A program made the position numbers and the translations under genes. This document shows, piece after piece, positions 1-7,978 of a stretch of DNA of 14,310 nucleotides (position 1 is its first letter; the number at the start of each line of letters is the position of its first letter). A model generated the notes under the pieces. The model was not told the origin of the DNA and searched no databases. It worked only from the letters and a program-made list of their open reading frames with translations. Source of the DNA: JAVKFY01 sp040223615 (GTDB lineage: Bacteria > Pseudomonadota > Alphaproteobacteria > GCA-2731375); contig JAVKFY010000026.1 of assembly GCA_040223615.1 (NCBI GenBank), positions 1-14,310 of the forward strand, read 5' to 3'.

Positions 1-182
1 CCTGAATCCGCGATCTGGCCCATCTGGCCGCCCGCAAGCTTCCAGACGGCGCCGCAATCAGAAATCAGTACGATCCGGCGCTCAGACCGCCCCGGCCATC
101 ACCTCAGATCAACGCCGGGAGTTTTTGCACAACCAAGACCCATCTCGGACGTCGAGCCGCCACTGCTTGGCGTAGTTGCTTA
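1..182. other. Region without a recognised gene
   Basis: No convincing gene is visible. On the plus strand a frame is open from base 1 to a TAG near 184-186 but has no start codon. On the minus strand a short frame is open from about 92 off the left edge. Both are short enough to arise by chance in GC-rich DNA. I saw no clear intrinsic terminator behind the dehydratase that ends at 183. The stretch could be the end of a gene or mobile element lying outside the window. Confidence 0.4.
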
Positions 183-1913
183 CTAGAGCACGCAACCGTA
201 GTGCGCACTGGAGACGAGCCGTCGATACTTGGCAAGCACCGACCCCGCGGGCAGCTCGGACAGTTCCGGCGGACCGAGCTGCGCCAAGCGGGCCGCCATC
301 TCGTCCGGCGAGACATCGAGATCGACGCGTCGCGTCCGCGGGTTGATGACGATGGTGTCGCCATCGCGTACCGCCGCGATCGGCCCGCCCCTGGCTGCTT
401 CGGGACAGATGTGCCCGACAAGGATGCCATGTGAGACGCCGGAGAACCGGCCGTCGGTGATCAGCGCGACCTCTTTTCCTAGCCCGCGACCCTGCAACTG
501 AATCGTAAGGTGCACCATTTCGGGCATGCCGGGCGCGCCAACCGGCCCAACATTGCGAACGACAACCACATCGCCGGCCATCACCCGACCGTCGCGGATC
601 GCCGCCATCGCCGCCCGTTCGCTGTTGAAGACTTTGGCCCTGCCGCGAAACTCACCCTCGTCGAGCATCTTTCCCGAAAGCTTCAGAACGCAGCTCTCCG
701 GCGCCAGCGAGCCCGACAGAACACTGATGTGGTTGCCGGGAGCCGCCAGTGGCCGTGCCACCGGAAAGACCACATCCTGTTCGGGCAAGTCCTCCGGCGC
801 CGCCACGTCCGCGAGGTTCTGGGCCAGCGTCCTGCCGGTGACCGTCATGACATCGCCGTGTAGCAAGCCCGCGTCGAGCAGTGCCTTCATGACCACAGGG
901 ACGCCACCGACTTGGTGCAGCGAGACCATGGCGTAGGCGCCATGCGGCTGCAAGTTGGCAATGAGCGGCACGCGCTCGCCGATACGCTGCAGGTCTTCGA
1001 TCGCTAGCGGCACACCGGCTTCACGGGCAATGGCCAGAACATGCAAATAGAGGTTCGTGGAGCCACCCATTGCGTAAGCCGTGGTGACCGCGTTCTCGAA
1101 GGCCTCTCTCACCATGATGTCTCGTGGCCGCAGGCCCATCTCTATCAGGCGATAAAGCGCCTCGACGCTGGCGCGTGCCTGGTGCTTGACGTCGTCGTGG
1201 ATATCGCTTGCGGCGTCGTAGTCTGCCGGGTGAGACGCGCCGCGCGGCAACATCATGCCAATCGCTTCGGCTATGGTGCTCATCGTATTTGCCGTGAACA
1301 TGGCGCCGCACGTGCCACTGCCCGGCATGACACAGCGCTGGAGGCTTGTCAGTGCGTCATCGGAAATATGACCGGCTTCGCGGGCGGCGGCACCTTCGGC
1401 GTAGTCCATGATGGTGAGGTTTTTGCCCTTGCTGGCCCAAGGCTCGAAGTCGACCTGTCCTGGAGAACTTGTTCCCGGATAGACCACCAGGCCAAATACG
1501 TTGGTGCGCGCCAAAGGCATCAGCGCAGCGGCGCCAGTCTTGTCGCATCCCGAGACCACGATCATCGCAGTGCCGTGATGCGCGTAGTGGCCCGTCTCGA
1601 TGCAGTCGGCCATGAGGTCCCGCGATACGAGGCTGTAGCCTGCATTTTCGGTGCCCTGCGTCAGGGCATCGGAGACGGCCGGCGCGCCGACTAGCAGGCC
1701 CTGGCCACCGTTCGAGGACACGACATCGACTAACAGGTCGGCAATCCGGCGCACGCGATTGTTGCAGCGGTGCGCGTTGGTGTAGGCGTTCGCAATAGTC
1801 ACCACGGCATTGGTTCTCGCCGCTTTGGCGGGCTCGAATCCCGCCGCACGCAACTCAACGGCCCTGAGCCCCTGATTGGCATCGCTCCAGTAGCTCACTG
1901 GTTTATCCGACAT
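183..1913 (-). CDS. IlvD/Edd-family dehydratase (dihydroxy-acid or sugar-acid dehydratase)
   Basis: A 576-residue protein of normal length for the IlvD/Edd family. These iron-sulfur enzymes remove water from 2,3-dihydroxy acids (valine/isoleucine synthesis) or from aldonic acids. The three expected cluster cysteines are visible: C50 in a HRCN motif, C123 in SGCDKTG and C202 in GSGTCGAMFTANTM. D124 and K125 match the metal-binding Asp and the carbamylated Lys of the family. GGSTN (283-287) and GRFSG (488-492, with the catalytic serine) are intact, followed by a GHICPEAARGGP segment. The ATG at 1913 has GGAG seven bases upstream. Several motifs differ from housekeeping IlvD (HRCN for PCN, SGTCG for GACGG). 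It also lies beside a hydantoinase A remnant, so a catabolic paralog is as likely as the branched-chain enzyme. Family is certain, substrate is not; I therefore give no symbol. Confidence 0.93.
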   Translation of the reverse strand: MSDKPVSYWSDANQGLRAVELRAAGFEPAKAARTNAVVTIANAYTNAHRCNNRVRRIADLLVDVVSSNGGQGLLVGAPAVSDALTQGTENAGYSLVSRDLMADCIETGHYAHHGTAMIVVSGCDKTGAAALMPLARTNVFGLVVYPGTSSPGQVDFEPWASKGKNLTIMDYAEGAAAREAGHISDDALTSLQRCVMPGSGTCGAMFTANTMSTIAEAIGMMLPRGASHPADYDAASDIHDDVKHQARASVEALYRLIEMGLRPRDIMVREAFENAVTTAYAMGGSTNLYLHVLAIAREAGVPLAIEDLQRIGERVPLIANLQPHGAYAMVSLHQVGGVPVVMKALLDAGLLHGDVMTVTGRTLAQNLADVAAPEDLPEQDVVFPVARPLAAPGNHISVLSGSLAPESCVLKLSGKMLDEGEFRGRAKVFNSERAAMAAIRDGRVMAGDVVVVRNVGPVGAPGMPEMVHLTIQLQGRGLGKEVALITDGRFSGVSHGILVGHICPEAARGGPIAAVRDGDTIVINPRTRRVDLDVSPDEMAARLAQLGPPELSELPAGSVLAKYRRLVSSAHYGCVL

Positions 1914-2430
1914 TATCGTTCTCCGATGCTCTGTGCTTAAGCCGCGCCAAACAGAATCCGGACGATGACGTGTTTGCCCCCGTCCAGCATCACCATCTGG
2001 TTGGCTTTGGCAATGTGTGCGGCCGCGATAGGCCGCTTTCCAGGCAGTGTTTGTCAGCGGGAACCGCGCTAAAACGCGTTCCTGAGTGGGCCTACTGACG
2101 CAGGAGTACCGAAATGTCGCCTATTGGCTAGCCGTCGCCGAAATGGGCACCAATGCATATTTCCGCTTTCGGGGGCGAACTGTTCAAATGTCACCTTCCC
2201 CGGTCTAGGCGGCTGGTTTCGAGGCTATTCCGACCGTCCCGCCAACCGTCCTAATGTGACAGTCTCACGCTGCCGACATTGGGTTGACCAGTTTTCCACC
2301 GCGCTCTTCCCCGCTGACGCGATAGCGGCAGGGTGGTGGTTGGAGTGTCGGCGCGGCTTGACAACGGTACAAGGGGCAGCGCTGATGTCGCTCCTAAGAA
2401 TGACAACGTCCTCGACGGCCTCCAAATGTT
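1914..2430. other. Non-coding or decayed intergenic region upstream of the dehydratase
   Basis: No intact gene is evident. The first bases carry the ribosome-binding site of the dehydratase (GGAG near 1921-1924, minus sense). A minus-strand frame open from 2053 to a TAA at 1937-1939 (38 codons, internal ATGs at 1996 and 1990) has a protein-like composition but is too short to assign. An imperfect hairpin, GGAACCGCG/CGCGTTCC with one bulged base, lies at 2060-2082. From about 2100 to 2430 I see only scattered short frames. This fits sequence debris beside the truncated hydantoinase and IS remnants. Confidence 0.4.
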
Positions 2431-2640
2431 TCGTTCGAGCAAGATCGAGCCGTAGTCGTCGAGCCCCGCCCGCCATCCCGGCGGGATGACGCAGGTTGCG
2501 TCGTACTCCTCGACGATTGCCGGACCGGCGATCCCGCCCGCCAGGTCGGAACGCCGCAACACCGGAGTTTCGAGCCAGCCGAACTCTCCGAAATATGCCT
2601 GGCGGGACCCGCCGGCGGCCGGCTCAGCTCGGGACGCGGA
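2431..2640 (-). pseudogene. C-terminal fragment of a hydantoinase A (HyuA)-type gene
   Basis: The minus strand encodes about 70 residues that match the end of N-methylhydantoinase A/5-oxoprolinase-type subunits. The pattern runs RQAYFGEFGWLETPVLRR, then GPAIVEEYDATCVIPPGW, then DDYGSILLER. In HyuA proteins of about 690 residues this segment is the extreme C-terminus (AYF, GPAIVE, D-T-PPG, D-GN/S motifs). Nothing upstream (higher coordinates) continues the hydantoinase. Past about 2640-2684 the DNA becomes IS630-type transposase on the opposite strand. The gene has therefore lost its 5' part, and the ATPase-like core is absent. The frame runs on to a stop near 2251 with low-complexity residues, probably not original coding sequence. 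No HyuB partner is visible. Both borders are estimates. Confidence 0.7.
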
Positions 2641-2683
2641 AATCCGTTCCGGCATCCGCGGCGTCCCCGGCAGACCTTGGGGT

Positions 2684-3050
2684 CTCGACCCGCGACGTCT
2701 GGTGTTCATCGACGAGACCTGGATTCCGCGCCTATGTCGAGCAGATCCTGCTGCCGACCCTGAGGCCGGATGACATCGTGATCATGGACAATCTCGGCAG
2801 CCACAAGGGCGCCGCAGTCCGCCGCGCCATCCGCGCCGCCGGCGCCAAGCTCTGGTTCCTGCCGAAGTACTCGCCCGACCTCAACCCGATCGAACAGGCC
2901 TTCGCCAAGATCAAGCACTGGCTCCGTCTGGCCCAGCACCGGAACATCGACGACATCTCGCACCGCATCGGCACGCTCGTCAGCGGCTTCAAGCCGGACG
3001 AATGCGCAAACTATCTCGTCAATGCCGGTTACGCTTCAGTCAAAAAATGA
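2684..3050 (+). pseudogene. IS630-type transposase remnant with internal out-of-frame deletion
   Basis: Two pieces of a DDE transposase are recognisable in different frames. The first, LDPRRLVFIDETW (2684-2722), carries the first catalytic Asp. The second begins FRAYVEQILLPTLRP at 2724 and continues through IVIMDNLGSHKG (second Asp), FLPKYSPDLNPIEQ (the Glu) and a C-terminal ANYLVNAGY ending at TGA 3048-3050. In intact relatives about 50-60 residues separate FIDETW from FRAYVEQ. Here the two motifs touch and the frame changes, so the copy cannot make a functional enzyme. The N-terminal helix-turn-helix part is missing; hydantoinase-fragment DNA takes its place. I could not identify terminal inverted repeats or a TA target duplication. 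Confidence 0.85.
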
Positions 3051-3155
3051 AATGCTCCAAGCCGCCTCTGCGACCCCTGGTAGTCGGTTGGCTATGCCTG
3101 CGATCTGGCGATATCGGCTGCTTCGAAGGGTGACCCGGCAAGCCATCCATCGCCT

Positions 3156-3199
3156 GTATCAAATTGATACCGAGGCTGTCTCGGCCTGATCGGATCAGG
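3156..3199. repeat. Three abutting 15-bp dyad symmetries
   Basis: GTATCAAATTGATAC (3156-3170) is a perfect odd palindrome with a single central base. CCGAGGCTGTCTCGG (3170-3184) is a 5-bp stem with a 5-base loop and shares base 3170. CCTGATCGGATCAGG (3185-3199) is again a perfect palindrome around one base and overlaps the TGA stop (3195-3197) of the kinase-glycosyltransferase gene. The middle element could form an RNA hairpin, but no T-run follows on either strand, so a classical intrinsic terminator is not supported. The AT-rich first element looks like an operator for a dimeric regulator. The rest of 3051-3155 holds nothing I recognise. Confidence 0.6.
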
Positions 3200-5039
3200 T
3201 TCGGCTCGAGTTTCCCTGCTCCTGCTTGAGCTGGGCCAGGGCGGCCAGCGCCCGTTGCCGGTCGAGCGATTTCTTGAACGCGATCAGCGCCGTTGCGTTG
3301 AGTTCGTGCTTCGACTTGCCTGCGGTCATGTTGGCGCCATGCCGGCGCACCATCAGCGTGACCTGCTGCAGCCGTTCCGACGGCAGACCGCTTTCCGCCA
3401 GACGGTTGTACCAGTCGGTATCCTCGGCGCAGAGCATATCCTCGTCGAACAGGCCGATCTGTTCGAACACTTGTCGGCGGTAGAGCCCCGACCCGATGTA
3501 GTAGGGGAAGCTCTGCGTCGGATCACCGCTGTACTCGAACTCCCCGGTCGCGGGGTCGAGGGTCATCAACTGGGCGAAGCCCCGCGCCACCATCAGCTCC
3601 GGCCGCTGGGCCATGTAGTCCATCAGCACGTCGAGATTGTGCGCAGGCCACAGGTCGTCGACGTCGAGGAAAGCGATGAAGTCGCCCGAGGCGTCGCGAA
3701 TAGCGCGGTTGCGCGCCGCGGCCGGGCCGGCGTTCTCCTGCCGGAAGAAGCGCACGTCGACCGGCAGGTCGGCCACCGCCTGCTCGATCGGGTCGGTCGA
3801 ACCGTCGTCGACGACGATGATCTCCAGCGCCGGATAGTCTTGCGCGAGGACGTTACTCACCGCCTCGGCCAGAAACCGGGCGCCGTTGTAGACTGGGATG
3901 ATGACGGTGACGAGCGGCCGAGCCGGCTCGCCATCGCTGGTGTCGGCGAGGCGGCTCGCCATTGCCGCGATGGCCGCGTCGGGCTTGTCGAGCAGCGAAC
4001 CGATCGCCGCCGCGACGCCCGGCAGATCGCTGCCCAGCGACAGCTCCAGCCCCGGCAGCGCGTCGACCATCCGGCCAATGAAGTTCTGTGTCTGCTGCCC
4101 GGCGTAAGGCAGCTGCGACATGGTGGTGAAGGCTGCCGCGCGGCATAGCAACTCCGCCGAGGTCGGCTCTAAGGTGGTCTCCCGGCGGTCGGCGATGCGC
4201 GGCGTCAGCACCGCCCGTAGCGGCATCTCGGCAGCGATTTGCGCCTGCAGCGCCGGATAGAGCTGGATCACCGCCTTCTCGCCGACGGGCGCCGGCTCGT
4301 TGGTCACCAGCGGGCCGAGCGCGGGAAAGCGCCCGATCTGGTCGGCATTCAGCTTTGCCGTGGCGTAGAGCGAATAGACAGTCGGGACCGGTTCCAGCTT
4401 GACGATCAGATAGTCGTCGGCGGCGTAGCTCATGCCCTGGTCGAGGCAGGTCAATGACGTGGTCGACTTGCCGACGCCGCCCTTGCCGGTGATCAGCACC
4501 GCGCCGCGGGCGTCGCCCACGGCGGCGGCATGCAGGAGCTGGCCGCCGTTCTTCTCCATCCACCAGTGGAACAGCGTGCGCAGCGGCGACGCCTTGGTCC
4601 AGTACGGCAACTGCGTCGGATCGTTGACCCAGAAGGTGCCCTCGTTGGTCTCCAGGTCGAACGTGTTGACCGAGCATTCGATCCAGTGAAAAGCAGCCCG
4701 ATAGCGGTCGCTGACGAAGCCCCAGATGTCGCCACGGTCGGTCAGGTGATCGCGCGGACAGGGCGGGTCGGCCACCGCGATGCCGGCCGACGCCGTATCC
4801 CAGAGGTGAAAGGTGGCATCCGCCGGGCCATCGTCATCAACCTTCAGGTGACGCAACGCCGGTGTCAGCGCCCGCAAGAGGCCTTCGCCGGCGAAGTGCA
4901 ACGCCACACGGGTACCGGCCACTCCCAACGTCACGACGTGGCGGCCGGCCTTCTCTTGCGCCGTTAGCGCCCGGGTTCGGCAGGTGTCGATGAAGCCGGC
5001 CTGGTCGGCGTCGCTGATGCGTGCATAGTCGATCGTCAT
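3195..5039 (-). CDS. HprK-like kinase fused to a family 2 glycosyltransferase
   Basis: A 614-residue two-domain protein. Residues 1-365 resemble the HPr kinase/phosphorylase-like kinases found beside PqqD-type proteins. They show LLHAAAVG (168-175), a P-loop GKGGVGKST (185-193) and an ADDY acidic motif (207-210) matching the VADD of HprK. Residues 375-600 are a GT-A family 2 glycosyltransferase, with VTVIIPVYNGARFL at the start, VVDDGSTD (409-416), the DXD-type FLDVDDLW (457-464) and the ED of AEDTDW (538-543). No membrane segment is evident, so a cytoplasmic or membrane-face location is likely. It is the last gene of the operon, 19 bases after the ABC transporter stop. The start ATG at 5039 has only a weak Shine-Dalgarno. 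Kinase substrate and sugar acceptor are unknown; phosphorylation of a sugar, carrier or peptide is inference. The fusion itself is clear: one uninterrupted frame covers both domains. Confidence 0.9.
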   Translation of the reverse strand: MTIDYARISDADQAGFIDTCRTRALTAQEKAGRHVVTLGVAGTRVALHFAGEGLLRALTPALRHLKVDDDGPADATFHLWDTASAGIAVADPPCPRDHLTDRGDIWGFVSDRYRAAFHWIECSVNTFDLETNEGTFWVNDPTQLPYWTKASPLRTLFHWWMEKNGGQLLHAAAVGDARGAVLITGKGGVGKSTTSLTCLDQGMSYAADDYLIVKLEPVPTVYSLYATAKLNADQIGRFPALGPLVTNEPAPVGEKAVIQLYPALQAQIAAEMPLRAVLTPRIADRRETTLEPTSAELLCRAAAFTTMSQLPYAGQQTQNFIGRMVDALPGLELSLGSDLPGVAAAIGSLLDKPDAAIAAMASRLADTSDGEPARPLVTVIIPVYNGARFLAEAVSNVLAQDYPALEIIVVDDGSTDPIEQAVADLPVDVRFFRQENAGPAAARNRAIRDASGDFIAFLDVDDLWPAHNLDVLMDYMAQRPELMVARGFAQLMTLDPATGEFEYSGDPTQSFPYYIGSGLYRRQVFEQIGLFDEDMLCAEDTDWYNRLAESGLPSERLQQVTLMVRRHGANMTAGKSKHELNATALIAFKKSLDRQRALAALAQLKQEQGNSSRT

Positions 5040-5058
5040 GAAATGCGAATCCGTTGGC

Positions 5059-6810
5059 TCAGGCGGAATGCGCCACCGGCGCCGCCACGGTCTGGTCGAG
5101 TGCCTCGATCGCGCCTCGCGAGATCCGGTAGACCCTGTCCACCAGCGCCATCACGCGCGGATCGTGACTGACCACGACGATCGTCGGCCGGTGCGGCAGC
5201 CGCGACAGGTCGGTGATGATCGCGGCCACCGCGTCGACATCGAGATGATTGGTCGGCTCGTCGAGGATCAGCGCCTTCGGCTGGCGCAGCAGCGCCCGCG
5301 CCAGGGCCAGGCGCTGGCACTCGCCGCCTGACAGCGTCACGCCGTTCTCGCCGAGTTCAGTATCGAGGCCGGCTTCTAATCGGGCAACAAAGCCGTCCGC
5401 GCCCGCCAGCCGCACCGCCATGTCGATCTCTTCTGGCGTTGCCTCCGGCACCCCATAGGTGATGTTGTCGCGCACGCTGCCGCGGAAGAAGTCGGCGCGC
5501 TGCATCACCACGCCGATCTGCCGGCGCAGGCCACGCATGTCGAGCTCTTCGAACGGCTGCCCGTCGGCGAGGACTCGACCGGCATGCGGGCGCGCCAAGC
5601 CGAGCAGGAGGTGCAGCAGCGTGCTCTTGCCGGCGCCGTTCGGGCCGACGATGGCGATCCGCGACCCGGCCTCGATATCGAGGGAAACATCGCGCAGCAC
5701 GTCGCCGCCGTTATAGCCAAACCACACCGACCGCAGCGCCAGCGCGCCGGAGAACTCGATGCTCCGCGTTCCGCCGTAAGCCTGCACCCGGCCGGCACGC
5801 AGCAGCGCGGCCAGTTTCGACAACGCGACGCTACCGGCGAGGACCTCGGGCAAAGCCCCCAGCAACGAGGAGGCGAATCCGTTCAGCATGCCGGCGGCGA
5901 GATAGAAGGACAGCAGGCTGCCGAGGCTGAGATCTCCCCAGGCGACCTTGGCGCCGCCGAGCACCAGCAGGATGACCGCGATCAGGCTGGTCAGCGTCGC
6001 CTGCACCTGTCGATGGAAGGCGAAGCTGAACGACATCCGCTCGCCGCGTTCGCGCAAGCCGTCGATATAGCCGCGCTGGCGCAGCAACTCCGGTTCCTCG
6101 TTGCCCTGGGTCCGCGTCAGGTCCATTTGCCGCAGCACGAAAGAGACGCCCTTCATGAAGGTCTCGAAGGCGCCCTGGAACTCGGTCACCTCTTGCTTCA
6201 CCCTGCGCCCGGTGAACGACGCGCCGAACCAGATCAGCGGCGACAGCAGCACCGCCGCCGTCATCAACTGCCAGTCCATGACGAACAGCACCACGACCAG
6301 CGCCACCGCGGAGATCGCCGTCGGCAATAGCGTCGCAAACAACAGGTGGCCGAGATTGTCGGCGCGTTCGCTGTCCTGGACGATGCGGGTCTGCAACCGG
6401 TCGAGGTCGCTCCGATGTAGTTCTTCGCGCCGCCGGGCGTAGAGCCCGACGAGCAGATCCTCGCGCAAGCCCATGATGGCACGCTTCACGATCCGCACCA
6501 CCTGGCGTCGGATCAGTAACGCGGAGCCACCGCCGGTCGCGCGTACCACCACGATAAGGGCACCAGCCAGCACCAGTGCGACCATGTCGCTGTTCGGGAT
6601 CGCGTGATCGAAAATGTAACGCACCAGCAGCAGCACCGGCACCAGCAGTAGTGACTGTGCCGCAACCAGCAAAGCGTAGAGGCCCAGACGCCAGTAGGCC
6701 GGCCGCAGGTAGGCGAGGAACATGCTCCACGCATCGATCTCGATGTCGGCGGTGCGCGCGACCAGCCTGCGCAGCAACTGTCGAGCGCGTGCGCTGATCG
6801 CGGCAATCAA
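5059..6810 (-). CDS. ABC transporter, fused membrane and ATPase domains (exporter type)
   Basis: A 583-residue half-transporter if read from the TTG at 6810. The N-terminal half (about 40-330) has roughly six hydrophobic segments, including 41-65, 76-90, 155-178, 184-198 and 273-288, as in type IV exporters. The ATPase domain (about 350-575) has Walker A GPNGAGKST (389-397), the Q-loop Gln in VVMQ (437), the signature LSGGE (493-497), Walker B ALILDEPT (513-520) and the switch His in SHD (549). All key residues are intact, so it should be active as a homodimer at the inner membrane. Start choice: an ATG at 6957 would overlap the upstream gene by about 150 bases. The TTG at 6810 overlaps its stop by 4 bases (TTGA), which suggests translational coupling. 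An ATG at 6723 is the alternative. The context suggests export of a glycosylated or lipid-linked product; the cargo is not deducible. Confidence 0.9.
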   Translation of the reverse strand: MIAAISARARQLLRRLVARTADIEIDAWSMFLAYLRPAYWRLGLYALLVAAQSLLLVPVLLLVRYIFDHAIPNSDMVALVLAGALIVVVRATGGGSALLIRRQVVRIVKRAIMGLREDLLVGLYARRREELHRSDLDRLQTRIVQDSERADNLGHLLFATLLPTAISAVALVVVLFVMDWQLMTAAVLLSPLIWFGASFTGRRVKQEVTEFQGAFETFMKGVSFVLRQMDLTRTQGNEEPELLRQRGYIDGLRERGERMSFSFAFHRQVQATLTSLIAVILLVLGGAKVAWGDLSLGSLLSFYLAAGMLNGFASSLLGALPEVLAGSVALSKLAALLRAGRVQAYGGTRSIEFSGALALRSVWFGYNGGDVLRDVSLDIEAGSRIAIVGPNGAGKSTLLHLLLGLARPHAGRVLADGQPFEELDMRGLRRQIGVVMQRADFFRGSVRDNITYGVPEATPEEIDMAVRLAGADGFVARLEAGLDTELGENGVTLSGGECQRLALARALLRQPKALILDEPTNHLDVDAVAAIITDLSRLPHRPTIVVVSHDPRVMALVDRVYRISRGAIEALDQTVAAPVAHSA

Positions 6811-7973
6811 GGGGCCGGCCCCGCCAGACGCTTCCAGGTGCCGCGCAAGATCATGCCCGGAATTTCCGACCGACCTTCGAGGTTCCAGCGAAAGCGCAGG
6901 AAATGGCTGAAATCGATGCCGAAGCGGATCGGCCCCGAGCGCCGCGCCCAGCGACAATACTCGCTGAAGTCAATCCACAGACTGCCAATGGGGGTGCGGT
7001 AGAACCTGCGGCGGTTCCGCAGAACCGAGCGCGCCTCGATCCATTCCAGCAACGTCGACCGGTGATCCTGAAGCGTCGACAGGACATGCCGAGGCATCGG
7101 CGCATCGAAGGTCGCGTGAAGGTATTCCAGCCCGAGCCGCAGCCGCTCGACCACCTGCCGGTCGACGGCCAGCCGAACGACGAGATCCCAGTCCAGGTCG
7201 ATGTTGCGACATCGCAGGATCTGCGTGGCGTCGGCGATCCACCGTATCGGCGGCTCCTCATTCCAGCGCACGCCGTGCACCACCGTGTGGAATAGCATCA
7301 GCGACGGGTTCGGCATCACTACCGACAGGCCGGCAAAGTCGAAACGTTCCGCGTCGCGCCAGAAGACGTCGTCGGCCGCGTCCTGGCAGAACTCGTAGAG
7401 TGCGTGCCAGTGCAGGTCGAACTCGGTGCCGGCTTCGTCGATGAACTGTAGCGCGTGCCGGAAGCGGCGGTAATCATTGGAAAAGGGTGCGAAGGAATGC
7501 CAGCCCATATCGACGACCGTCCGGATCGCGACGTCGACGTCGCGCGGCCGGATCAGTAGATCGACATCGGCCATCGGCCGCAGCGCCGGGTTGCGATAGT
7601 ACGACGCCACCAGCGGCGCCCCCTTGAGCAGCATGACGTCGACGCCGGCCGACTGCAGCGCCTCGATCACCGGCGCGATCGCCGCGAACAGCTTGTGATT
7701 CTTCACCCAGCTCATCCGATAGGTGCCCTTGAGCCGGCCCATCAGCGGATCGCGCACGCCGAGCCGGTGCAAGTTATGGAACACCAGCGGCAACAGGCGA
7801 AGGACGTCGTAGCCAAAGTCGTCGGCGATATCGATGCCGGCACGCCACTCGCTGAACGCGTCGATCGCCCGCTGGTCTTCGAACAGCGCCGCCTTCAGCA
7901 CCTGCGTCTGCTCCGCCGTCGGCCACAGGCCGGGCCGGTCGAAGCTGTCGAGTTGCGCACCGCCACCGAACAT
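6807..7973 (-). CDS. Nucleotidyltransferase-family protein (PF14907 type)
   Basis: A 388-residue protein with the pattern of the uncharacterised nucleotidyltransferase family PF14907. MLLKGAPL (114-121) is followed by YY.NP.LRPMADVDLLI (125-141), giving a G-x-D-x-D active site with D136 and D138. EFDLHWH (184-190) and HTVVHG (229-234) follow. These proteins are fold relatives of nucleotidyltransferases and often sit beside HprK-like kinases and PqqD-like proteins in surface-polysaccharide or RiPP-like loci; their reaction is mostly unproven. The ATG at 7973 lies 5 bases after the stop of the upstream glycosyltransferase, with a GGGG about 8 bases before it. A longer frame to 8156 exists but runs inside the upstream gene and has a low-complexity, shadow-like sequence. 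The stop overlaps the TTG start of the ABC gene. Transfer of a nucleotide or phosphosugar within this pathway is inference. Confidence 0.85.
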   Translation of the reverse strand: MFGGGAQLDSFDRPGLWPTAEQTQVLKAALFEDQRAIDAFSEWRAGIDIADDFGYDVLRLLPLVFHNLHRLGVRDPLMGRLKGTYRMSWVKNHKLFAAIAPVIEALQSAGVDVMLLKGAPLVASYYRNPALRPMADVDLLIRPRDVDVAIRTVVDMGWHSFAPFSNDYRRFRHALQFIDEAGTEFDLHWHALYEFCQDAADDVFWRDAERFDFAGLSVVMPNPSLMLFHTVVHGVRWNEEPPIRWIADATQILRCRNIDLDWDLVVRLAVDRQVVERLRLGLEYLHATFDAPMPRHVLSTLQDHRSTLLEWIEARSVLRNRRRFYRTPIGSLWIDFSEYCRWARRSGPIRFGIDFSHFLRFRWNLEGRSEIPGMILRGTWKRLAGPAP

Positions 7974-7978
7974 CGCCG

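Noticed and set aside
1937..2053. Small minus-strand gene of up to 38 codons upstream of the dehydratase
   Set aside because: No ribosome-binding site at either ATG and no family recognised; kept only as a note within the intergenic region.
3255..4148. Long plus-strand open frames opposite the kinase-glycosyltransferase and other genes
   Set aside because: They are antisense shadows: Arg/His-rich, without recognisable motifs, opposite well-supported genes.
6811..6957. Long N-terminal extension of the ABC transporter
   Set aside because: It lies wholly inside the upstream nucleotidyltransferase gene and is low in hydrophobic or family-like sequence.
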